The notes: generated by a model from the letters alone, not told the origin. A DNA stretch of 64,000 nt from Dokdonia pacifica (GCF_900188275.1 NZ_FZNY01000001.1:434001-498000), one strand, 5' to 3'; shown: positions 53,101-63,298, numbered from the stretch's first letter. Program-made: numbers and translations.

Positions 53101-54288
53101 ATGTCACAATCCACTACAAAGCGCATAGAATCTATAGATATTTTGAGAGGTTTAGTAATGATTATTATGGTATTGGATCACGTAAGAGATTATTTTCATA
53201 TCAATGCCTTTGCTGGAAACTTTCCAGAAAACTTAGAATCTACAACACTACCCTTATATTTCACACGGTTCATAACCCACTATTGCGCACCCGTATTTGT
53301 ATTTCTAGCAGGAACCTCCGCTTTTTTATATGGACAAAAGCATACTCCAAAAGCACTTTCTAAATTTCTAATCACCAGAGGTATCTGGCTTATTTTTGTA
53401 GAGATTGTGATTAATAACTTGCTTTGGTGGTTTGATATTACTTACGGAATGATTAATCTACAAGTAATATGGGCAATTGGCTTTTGTATGATTGTTTTAG
53501 GCTTGCTCATTCATCTTCCTAAAAAAATACTAGTAGCTCTTGGTTTTCTGATTGTACTAGGTCACAATATGTTAGATGGTGTGAGTATCCCGGAAGAAAA
53601 TCCACTTTCTTTATTATGGAAAATGTCTCATGAATTAAGTTGTGTTTCTATAGGCGAAACCCGTTTATTATGCTTTTCATATCCAGTACTTCCGTGGATA
53701 GGTGTTATTCTTTTAGGATACTGTTTTGGTTCTTTCTATAAAAAAGATGCTGCTGTACGTACAAGAAAAAAATGGTTGCTTACTATAGGAATTTCTGCGA
53801 TCGTATTCTTTTTCATTTTACGAACTTTTAATATCTATGGAGATAGTATGCTATGGTCTGAACAAGAATCTTTTTCCAAAACTATAATTTCTTATTTCAT
53901 CCTCTCAAAATACCCACCATCTCTATTATTTTTATTAATCACATTAGGCCCTGCATTACTATTCCTTTACAAAATAGAAAACATCAAAAATAGCGTGACT
54001 AACTTCTTAATAGTTTTTGGAAGGGTCCCATTCTTCTTTTATGTCATACATGTTTTTGTAGTACATGCGAGCGCTATACTGGGTCTTTTGATAACAGGTA
54101 AAGACTGGCGAACTATGATTCTAGATAATGAAACCATGAGTTCTGGAGCACTTTCTGGCTATGGATACTCTCTTGGGATTGTGTATCTTGTGTGGGTCGC
54201 TATTATCATATTGTTATATCCCATTTGTAAATGGTTTATGAAATACAAAGCAACACATAAAGGAACTTGGTGGCTCAGCTACATATAA
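53101..54288 (+). CDS. Heparan-alpha-glucosaminide N-acetyltransferase-like membrane protein (DUF1624 type)
   Basis: 395 aa with about ten membrane segments. The opening 'RIESIDILRGLVMIIMVLDH' followed by 'VRDYFH' is the signature of the DUF1624/HGSNAT-like family, which contains the catalytic His. It may transfer an acyl group across the membrane to a sugar. The next gene starts 11 bp downstream. Confidence 0.8.
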   Translation: MSQSTTKRIESIDILRGLVMIIMVLDHVRDYFHINAFAGNFPENLESTTLPLYFTRFITHYCAPVFVFLAGTSAFLYGQKHTPKALSKFLITRGIWLIFVEIVINNLLWWFDITYGMINLQVIWAIGFCMIVLGLLIHLPKKILVALGFLIVLGHNMLDGVSIPEENPLSLLWKMSHELSCVSIGETRLLCFSYPVLPWIGVILLGYCFGSFYKKDAAVRTRKKWLLTIGISAIVFFFILRTFNIYGDSMLWSEQESFSKTIISYFILSKYPPSLLFLLITLGPALLFLYKIENIKNSVTNFLIVFGRVPFFFYVIHVFVVHASAILGLLITGKDWRTMILDNETMSSGALSGYGYSLGIVYLVWVAIIILLYPICKWFMKYKATHKGTWWLSYI

Positions 54289-54299
54289 CACAAAATAGA

Positions 54300-55727
54300 A
54301 TGAACATATTAAAATCTTTCTTCGTATTTCTTTTTATAGGAATTGGTATCACATCATCACAAGCACAACAGTTTTCGGACACCGTACAACGATTTATCAC
54401 TGTAGATGATACTCATTTTGCCATCACTAATGTTACTGTTATTGACGGTACTGGAAATGCTATTAAAGAAAATCAAACCATTATCATAAAAGATCAACGT
54501 ATTGAAGCTATAGGAAATACTGCATCTATGACACTCCCTAGTGATCTTAAACAGATTGATGGCACAGGAAAAACAGTAATCCCTGGACTTGTAATGCTAC
54601 ACGAGCATATGTTTTATACCAAGCCTTTTGAAGATTGGTTTAGTGTAGGGCAAATGACATTCACATTCCCTAGGCTCTATTTAGCCGGAGGGGTTACCTC
54701 TATGCGAACAGGCGGAAGTATCCAACCGCAAACTGATTTAAATGTCAAAAAATGGATTGAGGAAGGGAAAATGACAGGTCCTAAAATGCATATTACTGGC
54801 CCTTTTATAGAACGTGAAGGCCCACGTGTTCCTGAATTAGGTTTTATAGGAAATACCGAAGAGGTTTCTAAAATTGTAAACTATTGGGCTGATAAAGGAG
54901 TTACCTCTTTCAAAGTTTATAATAATATCACAAAAGAAGATCTTAGAATTTGTGTAGCCGAAGCACATAAACGTGGTCTTAAAGTTACAGGTCATTTATG
55001 TTCCATTACTTATGAAGAAGCCTCAGAAATAGGGATTGATAATCTAGAACATGGTTTTATGGCTTCTAGTGATTTTCTTGATGGAAAAGAAGAAAATAAA
55101 TGTGATCCTTTTGGATCTAGAAGTGCCTTGATACGCGAACCAGAAAACGGAGAGAATATTACAAAACTCATTGACTTATTGATTAAAAACAAAACGGTTA
55201 TCACGACTACTCCAAATGTTTTTGAACCCTATACTAATCATGAAGTCGTTCCTGGAGGTGGTTTAGAAGCGTTAATACCACAAATACAAGAACGCTTACA
55301 ATCAGGATATGACAGAGCACAAGGCAGAGATGAAATTGCTGCAAAACTCTACCATAAAAACTTAGTTTGGATTAAAAAATTCTATGATAAAGGCGGCTTC
55401 CTTGTTGCCGGAACAGATCCAACAGGAGCAGGACGCACTGTTGCAGGTTATGCCAATCAACGTACGGTAGAGATTCTTGTAGAAGCTGGATTTACACTAG
55501 AAGATGCTATCAAAATATGCACCCTTGATGGCGCTACATTCCTAGAAGAAGACAAAGAGGTAGGAAGTATTGCTGTAGGTAAAAAAGCAGATCTTTTACT
55601 CATAGATGGAGATCTTAGAACAACTATTAAAAACATTAGAAAACTAGAAACTGTTTTTAAAGACGGTATTGGTTTTGACTCTCAAAAACTCTTTGAATCT
55701 GTAAAAGGAAAAGTAGGCTTAAATTAA
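54300..55727 (+). CDS. Secreted amidohydrolase (imidazolonepropionase/prolidase-like)
   Basis: 475 aa from the ATG at 54300, which precedes a signal peptide ending 'SQAQ'. Metal motifs: 'GLVMLHEHMFY' (H-x-H near 105-107), 'KVTGHLCS', 'DNLEHG', and 'AGTDPTGAG' (Asp). It belongs to the broad amidohydrolase superfamily, and bacterial secreted members often cleave peptides or Xaa-Pro. Substrate unknown. It is followed 6 bp later by a DinB-like gene. Confidence 0.85.
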   Translation: MNILKSFFVFLFIGIGITSSQAQQFSDTVQRFITVDDTHFAITNVTVIDGTGNAIKENQTIIIKDQRIEAIGNTASMTLPSDLKQIDGTGKTVIPGLVMLHEHMFYTKPFEDWFSVGQMTFTFPRLYLAGGVTSMRTGGSIQPQTDLNVKKWIEEGKMTGPKMHITGPFIEREGPRVPELGFIGNTEEVSKIVNYWADKGVTSFKVYNNITKEDLRICVAEAHKRGLKVTGHLCSITYEEASEIGIDNLEHGFMASSDFLDGKEENKCDPFGSRSALIREPENGENITKLIDLLIKNKTVITTTPNVFEPYTNHEVVPGGGLEALIPQIQERLQSGYDRAQGRDEIAAKLYHKNLVWIKKFYDKGGFLVAGTDPTGAGRTVAGYANQRTVEILVEAGFTLEDAIKICTLDGATFLEEDKEVGSIAVGKKADLLLIDGDLRTTIKNIRKLETVFKDGIGFDSQKLFESVKGKVGLN

Positions 55728-55733
55728 ATCACA

Positions 55734-56258
55734 ATGGCATTTCAATTAGAAAAGATTATTCCAGTTTTAGAACGTACTCCAGTTATTCTAAAAACATTTT
55801 TAGAAAATTTAGATCCGGATTGGATGCATCAAAATGAAGGGGAAGACACATGGAGTCCTTATGATATTATTGGACACCTCATTCACGGGGAAAAAACAGA
55901 TTGGATTCCGCGTACAAAGCAAATTTTAGATCCTACATATACAGATGCATTTGAACCCTTTGATCGTTTTGCTCAGTTTGAAAATAGCAAAGGGAAAACA
56001 TTAGAAATGCTATTAGAGGAATTTACAATTCTAAGAGCTGAAAACATCACCCTCTTAAAAAACCTTGCGCTCACTCAAGAAGACCTTGCTAAAGAAGGAA
56101 GACATCCTGAATTAGGGAACGTCACTTTAAAAAATTTACTGGCAGCTTGGACAATTCATGATCTTGGTCATATCAATCAGATTACGAGAGTGCTATCAAA
56201 AGATTTAAAGAATGATGTAGGTCCTTGGAAGGCTTATCTAACAGTTATAAAATCATAA
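55734..56258 (+). CDS. DinB-like four-helix protein
   Basis: 174 aa. DinB/YfiT metal ligands are visible: 'DIIGHLIHGEKTDW' (His near 44) and 'WTIHDLGHINQITRVL' (two His near 142 and 146). DinB-like proteins often act as thiol-dependent transferases or hydrolases. Same operon as the amidohydrolase. Confidence 0.82.
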   Translation: MAFQLEKIIPVLERTPVILKTFLENLDPDWMHQNEGEDTWSPYDIIGHLIHGEKTDWIPRTKQILDPTYTDAFEPFDRFAQFENSKGKTLEMLLEEFTILRAENITLLKNLALTQEDLAKEGRHPELGNVTLKNLLAAWTIHDLGHINQITRVLSKDLKNDVGPWKAYLTVIKS

Positions 56259-56288
56259 ATACATTCTTAAAGTAATGGTTTCTTTATA

Positions 56289-56304
56289 CGCTTTCGCGAA
56301 AGCG
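56289..56304. repeat. Host palindrome CGCTTTCGCGAAAGCG, copy 4
   Basis: Perfect copy in the gap between the DinB-like and M20 genes. Confidence 0.85.
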
Positions 56305-56422
56305 AACTTATGAGAATCCCTTCCCTTAGTAAAGAACGCTTATAAAGCGCAGTGACGTCTCAATTCGTGCCTATTTATATTATGATTAACTTCGTTACTA
56401 CTCATCAAACTCAGTAACCAAC

Positions 56423-57850
56423 ATGAAAAAAATAGTACGTTTACTTCTTGCTTTAGTTATTATTGTATTTGGAATCTTAATTATTAACACCTTACTATTA
56501 AAGTCAAAACAGGTAGCATCAACCCCTTTAGAAAAGGTTCAGCTTCCAAATGATGTATATCAAAATCTTTCAAAAGCAATACAGTATCCTACCATATCTT
56601 TTAGTGAAGATGCCATTCCAGATTCGACTGCATTTTTTGGGTTTCACAGGTTTCTTGAAGAAGCTTTCCCGTTAACACATGCTAAATTATCTCTTGAAAA
56701 AATTAATGAATACAGCTTACTATATACATGGGAAGGATCTGATCCTTCTAAAAAACCTATTATTTTAATGTCACATCAGGATGTAGTACCTGTAGACGAA
56801 CCCACATTACAGGATTGGGAAGCTGGTCCTTTTGAAGGTAAAATCACAGATACAAATATTATTGGTCGTGGTACCATGGATGATAAAGGTACATTGGTTG
56901 GACTCCTAGAAGCGGTAGAAAAATTACTCGAAGAGTCCTATCAACCTACAAGAACCATCTATCTCGCTTCGGGTCATGACGAAGAAATTGGAGGCGCTAA
57001 TGGTGCTGCTCAAATTGCAGCACACTTAAAGAAAAAAGGCGTTCATGCCATGATGACACTTGATGAAGGTGGTTTTATTGCAGAAAATCTAGTGCCAGGT
57101 ATAGACAAACCTGTAGCCATGGTAAACTTAGCCGAAAAAGGATTTGCTTCTTTCCGACTTATTGTTGAGACCAGTGGCGGACATAGCTCGCAACCTCCGC
57201 GCGAAAATACTATAGGAATGCTTGCACAAGCCATTGTAGACCTTGAAAACAACCAATTACCCTATAAACTTGTAAAACCTATTGACTACCAGTTTGAATA
57301 TATGGGAGCAGAACTTCCTTTCTTTCAAAAAATGGTATTTGCAAATCCTTGGTTAATAAAAAAGCCTATACTTGAAGCCATGAATGCACATACCACTACG
57401 GCGCCTACCATAATAAATGGTGGTATAAAAAACAATGTAATCCCTACGGTGGCAGAAGCCACCATTAATTTTAGAATTCTTCCCGGAGAAACCATAGCGT
57501 CCGTTAAGCAACATATTGAAAGTACTATTTCTGATAAAATAAGAGTAGAACCCGTTGGCTTTTTAACCAACCCTTCACCCGTTTCAAGTATTGAGTCTGA
57601 AGCATACAAAACCTTAGAAAAAACCATTCGCGATATGTTTCCTAATAGTGTGGTGGTTCCTGGTTTAGTAGGAGGTGGTACAGATGCTCGTTATTTTTAT
57701 GATATTTCAGATGATGTATATCGCTTTTACCCTATGCGTATCGGGCCAGATAGTATGACTCGATTCCATGGAATTGATGAGAAGATAAGCAAAGACAATT
57801 ACACAGAAATCATTGAATTTGCGTATCACTTAATCAAAAAATTTGGATAA
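56423..57850 (+). CDS. M20-family carboxypeptidase/acylase (PM20D1-like)
   Basis: 475 aa with an N-terminal membrane anchor (about 5-25). M20 motifs: 'LMSHQDVVPVDEPT', 'GRGTMDDKG', 'GHDEEIGG', 'LDEGGF' and a central dimerisation domain ('SGGHSSQPPRENTIGMLAQA'). It resembles PM20D1/carboxypeptidase S rather than the cytosolic dipeptidase at 42477. It probably acts on N-acyl amino acids or peptides outside the cytoplasm. Confidence 0.88.
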   Translation: MKKIVRLLLALVIIVFGILIINTLLLKSKQVASTPLEKVQLPNDVYQNLSKAIQYPTISFSEDAIPDSTAFFGFHRFLEEAFPLTHAKLSLEKINEYSLLYTWEGSDPSKKPIILMSHQDVVPVDEPTLQDWEAGPFEGKITDTNIIGRGTMDDKGTLVGLLEAVEKLLEESYQPTRTIYLASGHDEEIGGANGAAQIAAHLKKKGVHAMMTLDEGGFIAENLVPGIDKPVAMVNLAEKGFASFRLIVETSGGHSSQPPRENTIGMLAQAIVDLENNQLPYKLVKPIDYQFEYMGAELPFFQKMVFANPWLIKKPILEAMNAHTTTAPTIINGGIKNNVIPTVAEATINFRILPGETIASVKQHIESTISDKIRVEPVGFLTNPSPVSSIESEAYKTLEKTIRDMFPNSVVVPGLVGGGTDARYFYDISDDVYRFYPMRIGPDSMTRFHGIDEKISKDNYTEIIEFAYHLIKKFG

Positions 57851-57918
57851 AACGATGGTATAACTAAGGTATGTAATTGTAAAAACACATCTATCTTGTA
57901 TTGGATCGTTGCTTTGTA

Positions 57919-57934
57919 CGCTTTCGCGAAAGCG
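57919..57934. repeat. Host palindrome, copy 5 (extends to 20 bp)
   Basis: TACGCTTTCGCGAAAGCGTA (57917-57936) in the gap between the convergent M20 and histidine kinase genes. Confidence 0.85.
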
Positions 57935-57939
57935 TATAA

Positions 57940-59730
57940 TTATGCACCCGCAGGTAATATGATAGTAAATGTAGTTCCTTTATCTAATTCGCTTGATACG
58001 GTAATCTCACCTTGATGCCTCTCTATAAATTCTTTACAAAGTATTAACCCCAAACCTGTACCTGTTTCACCTTGAGTCCCTTCCCTACTCACCATTTCAC
58101 CAATTTGAAATAAGGAGGAAGCCAACTCAGGTTTCATACCCACTCCATTATCTTTTATAACAATGTAAATATGTTGATCTTTAGTATAGGATTGTATTAA
58201 AACAACACCATTGAGTTTTGTAAACTTTATGGCATTAGATGTTAAATTACGAACAACCGTTTGAATCATATCTACATCTCCATAAAAATGAATAGTATCA
58301 TCCAGTTCCTGCACAATGGTTATTTGTTTTGACAGCGCCTGCTGATCTACTAATGCAATTGTTTTTTGAATAATCGCTGCCACATTAAACCTAACAGGAG
58401 TATAAGAGAGTTCTCCCGTTTGCGAAAGTGCCCAGCGCAATAAATTATTCAATAAATCAACTGTATTTCTTGTAGACTTTCTAATTTTCTTGAAAAGAGA
58501 GTTTATGGAAGGATCATCTGTTTTTTCATCCTGTAATAAATCCAATAATCCTTCTACAGATTGCAAAGGCTGTTTTACATCATGACTTATCATTGTAAAA
58601 AACCTATTTTTAGTTTGATTTAAATGTTGTAATTCTTCATTTTGACTTGCAATTTCTGTATTGGCAATTTCTAACCTATTGTTTAATTTTCGATATCTAT
58701 CCAATTGCCACGTAATAATCAAGAGCACTAAAATCAGAAGTCCATAATACAAGAGTAAAATATTTCTAAAACGCTTCCCTTGATTTGGCACTTCTTTATA
58801 GGCCGTTGCTATGGTTATCTCAAAACCAAAATATTGTGTTGTTGTAGAGATAAAAGCATCCTCTGGGATATTATAATTTTTATAAAACTCTTTATCTACC
58901 TCTTTCGTATACACTTCTGTTTCATTATAAGAACGCGTACGGTCAAACTCATATCCGCGTTCTGTAGAAAACTTAAATACAAAATCTTTAGTTATCTCAT
59001 CGTCATAAACACTAGACATAATGGTCGCAAAATTCAAAATAGGAGCCCCATACCCTTCTACAATACCATTACGCTTTATTCTAAAATTTATCGGTATTCC
59101 TAACCAACCTTCTCTTAGATTTATAGGTGGGAACATTAACAGATGATCTGTTTTCATTAAACTCTCTAAAGCCTCAATTTTATCTTTACTTCTAATATCT
59201 TTTACAGAACGACCTATGAGTTGAGCAGGATCATTTTCATAACGAGTAAATGCTTGCCTAAATATATGTGATGTATCTATCACCGAAATAACAATAGAAT
59301 CTTTACTATCTATATCATTTAATTGACTTTGCACAAATTTCTGAAACTGCTCCTGACTTGGCATCTCTTCAGACATATTGATATATGACTTCATTCCAGC
59401 AATAAGTCCTGCCAGATTATGGATACTACTGGAAAATTGATTTACTGCACGGTTGTGTATGTACTCTAATTGTTGCCTATTAGAAATCTCCTCTTTTTCT
59501 AAATTACTTTGATGTAATAGATACACAACAACCCCTCCTATAAAGATGAGGAAAGCACATAAATACCAATGAATGGATCGTTTCAAAACAATTAATTTAA
59601 CCCGATAAAGATACGACTTATACACATGGTCTATAATTGAGATTAATTTATACGCTTTCGCGAAAGCGTATATCCCATAATTCAAGGAGTATATCACACT
59701 TCTTCTAAAAAAATGTAACATTCTATACAT
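57940..59730 (-). CDS. Membrane sensor histidine kinase with CHASE-like domain
   Basis: 596 aa as drawn. A membrane segment near 55-72, a periplasmic CHASE-like domain (about 75-315), a second membrane segment near 325-345, a short coiled coil, HisKA with 'MISHDVKQPLQ', and HATPase boxes 'NLTSNAIKF', 'DNGVGM' and 'GTGLGL'. No receiver domain. The start is unsure: the host palindrome at 59655-59670 lies in the first 25 codons as drawn, and GTG at 59625 or TTG at 59586 would start after it and nearer the membrane anchor. Confidence 0.85.
   Translation of the reverse strand: MYRMLHFFRRSVIYSLNYGIYAFAKAYKLISIIDHVYKSYLYRVKLIVLKRSIHWYLCAFLIFIGGVVVYLLHQSNLEKEEISNRQQLEYIHNRAVNQFSSSIHNLAGLIAGMKSYINMSEEMPSQEQFQKFVQSQLNDIDSKDSIVISVIDTSHIFRQAFTRYENDPAQLIGRSVKDIRSKDKIEALESLMKTDHLLMFPPINLREGWLGIPINFRIKRNGIVEGYGAPILNFATIMSSVYDDEITKDFVFKFSTERGYEFDRTRSYNETEVYTKEVDKEFYKNYNIPEDAFISTTTQYFGFEITIATAYKEVPNQGKRFRNILLLYYGLLILVLLIITWQLDRYRKLNNRLEIANTEIASQNEELQHLNQTKNRFFTMISHDVKQPLQSVEGLLDLLQDEKTDDPSINSLFKKIRKSTRNTVDLLNNLLRWALSQTGELSYTPVRFNVAAIIQKTIALVDQQALSKQITIVQELDDTIHFYGDVDMIQTVVRNLTSNAIKFTKLNGVVLIQSYTKDQHIYIVIKDNGVGMKPELASSLFQIGEMVSREGTQGETGTGLGLILCKEFIERHQGEITVSSELDKGTTFTIILPAGA
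59655..59670. repeat. Host palindrome, copy 6 (extends to 24 bp)
   Basis: The 16-bp core is extended by TATA on both sides (59651-59674). It lies within or just before the start of the histidine kinase gene. Confidence 0.85.
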
Positions 59731-59800
59731 TTTTGCGTTCTTATATGCACAGCATCATCAATCAACCAGTTCGTTACTAGCGAATACAAAACATACATTT

Positions 59801-60904
59801 ATGATACAGCAATTTTTTATTCTCTGTTCAGGAGCAGACAGAGATGTGCTAGATACTTGTTCTCGTGGAGAGAAAAATAAGTATGCAGGTATAGGAGCCA
59901 CTGTATTTTTTACAGCAATTCTAGCAGCGATCGCAGCATCTTATGCGTTATATACCATTTTTGACAATGCATACAGAGCTATTCTTTTTGGAATTCTTTG
60001 GGGCTTTGTGATTTTTAATTTAGATCGTTTTATTGTCTCTACACTCAAAAAAAGAGACAATTGGTGGAAAGAGTTTGGTATGGCAATACCTCGCCTTATC
60101 CTTGCGGTTATCATTGCTATTGTAATTTCGAAACCTTTAGAACTTAAGATTTTTGAAAAAGAAATAGATCGTGTGATGTTAAGCCAAAAGAACGATTATA
60201 CCGTTCAGAATCAAGGTGAAATATTAGCAGCGTATACACCAGAAATCAATAAGCTTGATGCAGAAATAACTGGTTTAAAAACCGAAATTGCTACCAAAGA
60301 AACGGAGGTAAATAACCTCTATGAAATTTACATCGCCGAAGCAGAAGGAACTGCGGGCACAGAACTCTTAGGCAAAGGACCTGTCTATCAAGAAAAACGT
60401 GATAAGCATGATGCTGCTTTAGAAGAACTCACAGCCCTCAAAGCTGCCAATGCTGATAAAATCGCTTTCGCGGAAGCGGAAAAAACACGTCTTAGAGATG
60501 AGTTTAATACAGCGGTAAGTACCAGCCAGCCTATTATTAATAATTTTGATGGTTTGATGGCACGTATCGATGCTATGAAAGAATTGCCTTGGCTTCCATC
60601 ATTGTTTATTTTCTTACTGTTTCTCGCTATTGAAACAGCACCTATATTTTCAAAACTGATCTCTCCCATGGGAGAATATGATATTAAACTCGCCGATCAC
60701 GAAGCCACTATAAAAGCATGGAGCGCTCAAAAAGCAGCACAACGCAAAACCTTAACAGAAACAGATCATATCCTTAATGATCGTATCTATACGGATATTG
60801 CAAATGAAGAAGAGCTCTACAACTACAAGAAAAAAATGGCCAAAGAGATTATGAAGCGACAGCAAGATGCTTTTTATCGTAGACAAACTAAGATCTTAGG
60901 ATAA
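59801..60904 (+). CDS. DUF4407 membrane protein
   Basis: 367 aa. 'FFILCSGADRDVLDTCSRGE' followed by three or four membrane segments ('AILAAIAASYALYTIF', 'AILFGILWGFVIFNLDRFIV', 'LILAVIIAIVISKPLELKI'), a long coiled-coil loop (about 135-245) and a last membrane segment near 270. This is the standard DUF4407 layout. Function unknown. The host palindrome near 60463 is read as 'IAFAEAE' in the coiled coil. Confidence 0.85.
   Translation: MIQQFFILCSGADRDVLDTCSRGEKNKYAGIGATVFFTAILAAIAASYALYTIFDNAYRAILFGILWGFVIFNLDRFIVSTLKKRDNWWKEFGMAIPRLILAVIIAIVISKPLELKIFEKEIDRVMLSQKNDYTVQNQGEILAAYTPEINKLDAEITGLKTEIATKETEVNNLYEIYIAEAEGTAGTELLGKGPVYQEKRDKHDAALEELTALKAANADKIAFAEAEKTRLRDEFNTAVSTSQPIINNFDGLMARIDAMKELPWLPSLFIFLLFLAIETAPIFSKLISPMGEYDIKLADHEATIKAWSAQKAAQRKTLTETDHILNDRIYTDIANEEELYNYKKKMAKEIMKRQQDAFYRRQTKILG
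60463..60478. repeat. Host palindrome, copy 7 (one mismatch)
   Basis: CGCTTTCGCGGAAGCG within the DUF4407 gene. Confidence 0.8.
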
Positions 60905-60912
60905 TCATATAT

Positions 60913-60965
60913 GGGTGTGATGGATCTATCCATGTGTTGATAGATACTGCTTCATCGTCACACCC
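60913..60965 (+). terminator. Terminator after the DUF4407 gene
   Basis: GGGTGTGA (60913-60920) and TCACACCC (60958-60965) pair around a 37-nt loop, followed by TTTTT. The rest of the 317-bp gap to 61221 holds only the hairpin at 61121. Confidence 0.75.
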
Positions 60966-61120
60966 TTTTTAATAAAATGTTATTTTGAAAAGCCTAAAAA
61001 ACGTACTCAAAATAACGAGTAGAACGCATCCTACTTGTAAGCAAAATCTAAAACTAGTGTTCTTTTACTAATATATTATATCTTTATAGCAAAACAACCT
61101 ACTACTTGAATATTCATATA

Positions 61121-61155
61121 AATAGCGTAACACTCTATTAGAGTATTACGCTATT
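61121..61155. terminator. Hairpin between convergent DUF4407 and CBM48 genes
   Basis: AATAGCGTAA and TTACGCTATT plus ACTC/GAGT form a long stem with one mismatch and a 5-nt loop. Likely a terminator for the minus-strand gene. Confidence 0.7.
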
Positions 61156-61221
61156 TTCACACACAATGTTTACTAAATACTATATTCAGGTATATAGTAA
61201 ATTACTTTATATAAGGATGTG

Positions 61222-61515
61222 TTATAATTCTATAACACTATTTTCTGTAGCAGCATATGAGTTCCACTCAAAACGATCTGCTTCTTGCTCATTGGTCCAT
61301 TCTCCATCTATTACATAACGGAATTCATACGATTGCTCTGTTGGAATATCAAAAGTTCCTTTAAAGCTTCCATTTTTAAGTTTCTTTAAAGAAGCGGTAG
61401 TGTCCCAATTATTAAAATCTCCAGCTACAGCTACCGTAGTTGCTTCAGCTGCAGGAACTGTAAATGTTACTTTACACACTGGCTTTGTTTTTAGGTATTT
61501 CTTTGTAAGTGGCAT
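61222..61515 (-). CDS. Isoamylase-early-set/CBM48-like small protein
   Basis: 97 aa from the ATG at 61515, since the longer frame would add an unlikely N-terminus. 'VAVAGDFNNWDTTASLKKLK' and 'YEFRYVIDGEWTNEQEADRF' are hallmarks of the glycogen-binding CBM48/AMPK-beta fold; the Trp and Lys residues needed for glucan contact are present. A free-standing single-domain protein of this type is common in Bacteroidota and may bind glycogen. Confidence 0.85.
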   Translation of the reverse strand: MPLTKKYLKTKPVCKVTFTVPAAEATTVAVAGDFNNWDTTASLKKLKNGSFKGTFDIPTEQSYEFRYVIDGEWTNEQEADRFEWNSYAATENSVIEL

Positions 61516-61730
61516 ACTAATAATGTATTTAAAATTGTACGCTTCAAATATAGAGATAGCACCTAACAAAAAACAGTTTATCAGCGAGTTAACAGCATTT
61601 TTTACAGAATGATAATATTCACTATGCAAAATAAACAATACGGTAAAACGCAAACGTTTTCAAATATGAATTTGACAGTAAAATCTAGGAAGCAACTTCT
61701 ATTTTTTCAAGAAAAATGCGCTACAAACAA

Positions 61731-62801
61731 CTATAAAACAGCCAATAATTGCTCCAAATCGTCTTCTGTATTAAAATAATGAAACCCAACACGCACACCG
61801 TCACCTCGTAAAATACTCACGATATTCTGATTTTTAAGCCGATTTACAAGCGCTTCATCTCCTTTCAAATTAAAGATAGAAGAATGTGAAGTTCGTTGTA
61901 CAACCGCTTCTTCTAGTAATCCGCGCTCCGTAAATGCGGTTCTTGCTTTTTCAGAAAGTATTTTTATGTGTTGCTCAATAGCAGTGATGCCAAATTCATT
62001 AATAATATCTATCGCAACACCCAAGCTTCCGTAATTAAGTGTGTCTTGATGTCCTGGTTCAAAACGCCCTAAAAAGCTTCCTTCTTCTGCTTTATATTTC
62101 CCTTGTAAAGAGTTAAATCCTGTTGTTTTTGGAAATACTTTTTCTGCTACCGATGCTTTAAAAAGAAAAATCCCATTTCCATATCCCGCATTCATCCATT
62201 TGTAACAACTTCCTCCCATCACATCAATAGCCGATGTGTCAAAATCAAAAGCTTCGATGCCAAAATACTGCGTAGCATCTGCAAAAAACAAGGTATCGGG
62301 ATAAGTCTCTTTCAACTGTTTGAGGAAGTCAAAATCTATTTTGATTCCGTTGATATATTGTATGACAGAAAATGCAAATATATCAGGTTGCGCTTTCGCG
62401 AAAGCGGAGGCAATATTTTTTTCCAAGTTGCCATCTATCTGCGCATAGCTGATCTCAAAATCACGCGACTCAAATGGCCAATTTACCGAAGGGTAATCAT
62501 TTTCTAATAACAGTACTTTCTTAGAGCTGGGCACGCCTTCTAGAAGTGTATTAAATCCGTACGAAAAGTTAGGCACTAATGCCACTCGGTTAGGCGCACA
62601 AGAAAATAAGATTCCTACTTTTTCACGTATAGCGGTAAGCGCAGTACCTCGATTATCTTTAATTGCACTTCCCATCACAAAAAAGTCTAAATCATGCTCC
62701 TGCCTATATTCCAATACGGGTGATGGAAGCAAACCCGAAGCCGGTGTATTTAGGTAGGTACATTGTTTTGTGATAGGGAAATATTTTTTAAATGCTGTCA
62801 T
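61731..62801 (-). CDS. Aminotransferase class V (cysteine desulfurase-like)
   Basis: 356 aa. PLP fold type I: 'FADATQYFGIEAFDFD' (Asp contacting PLP) and 'GGSCYKWMNAGYGNGIFLF' (Lys that binds PLP, near residue 200), then 'FEPGHQDTLNYGSLGVAI'. It lacks the obvious Cys loop of IscS/SufS, so it is probably an aminotransferase or lyase and not the main desulfurase. The host palindrome at 62391-62406 is read as 'SAFAKAQ'. Confidence 0.85.
   Translation of the reverse strand: MTAFKKYFPITKQCTYLNTPASGLLPSPVLEYRQEHDLDFFVMGSAIKDNRGTALTAIREKVGILFSCAPNRVALVPNFSYGFNTLLEGVPSSKKVLLLENDYPSVNWPFESRDFEISYAQIDGNLEKNIASAFAKAQPDIFAFSVIQYINGIKIDFDFLKQLKETYPDTLFFADATQYFGIEAFDFDTSAIDVMGGSCYKWMNAGYGNGIFLFKASVAEKVFPKTTGFNSLQGKYKAEEGSFLGRFEPGHQDTLNYGSLGVAIDIINEFGITAIEQHIKILSEKARTAFTERGLLEEAVVQRTSHSSIFNLKGDEALVNRLKNQNIVSILRGDGVRVGFHYFNTEDDLEQLLAVL
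62391..62406. repeat. Host palindrome CGCTTTCGCGAAAGCG, copy 8
   Basis: Perfect copy inside the aminotransferase gene. Confidence 0.85.
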
Positions 62802-62851
62802 AACTTTTCTGTGCGGGTTAAAAATGGTAATTTTGAGTAAAGGTCGTATAT

Positions 62852-63298
62852 ATGTCTATATTCTCAAAGAAAACACCGCCCAGTATCGATCCTGAACAGC
62901 GTGCATTAATTGAAAATGCGCAGACACGGATCCGTCAGAAAAAGAGATTGTACCGTCATTTCGTACTTTTTCTAGCGGGCGCTATCCTCATGATTATTGT
63001 AAATCTTGCCTTAGGCTTTGGAAAAGACATCAAAATATTTGATACCGATTGGTTTGTGTGGGGTATTCTACTATGGACCTTTTTCTTCCTTGTACATGGA
63101 ATTAATGTCTTCGTTTTAAACCGTTTTATGGGTAAAGAATGGGAAGAAGAACAACTCAATATACTTATAAAAAAACAACAAGATAAAATTGCGGCGTTGG
63201 AAGAAAAAGTAGCGGTAGAGCATCCATTACCTGAAAAAAAAACTCCCATCGAGAGCACTATAACACCAACACCTACAGACCCGAATACTCCCCTATGA
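62852..63298 (+). CDS. 2TM-domain membrane protein
   Basis: 148 aa. 'LYRHFVLFLAGAILMIIVNL' and 'WFVWGILLWTFFFLVHGINV' are two adjacent membrane segments, as in the 2TM family, followed by a coiled coil and a Pro/Thr-rich tail. Often found near histidine kinases of the LytS type, but none is adjacent. The stop overlaps the folA start (ATGA). Confidence 0.8.
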   Translation: MSIFSKKTPPSIDPEQRALIENAQTRIRQKKRLYRHFVLFLAGAILMIIVNLALGFGKDIKIFDTDWFVWGILLWTFFFLVHGINVFVLNRFMGKEWEEEQLNILIKKQQDKIAALEEKVAVEHPLPEKKTPIESTITPTPTDPNTPL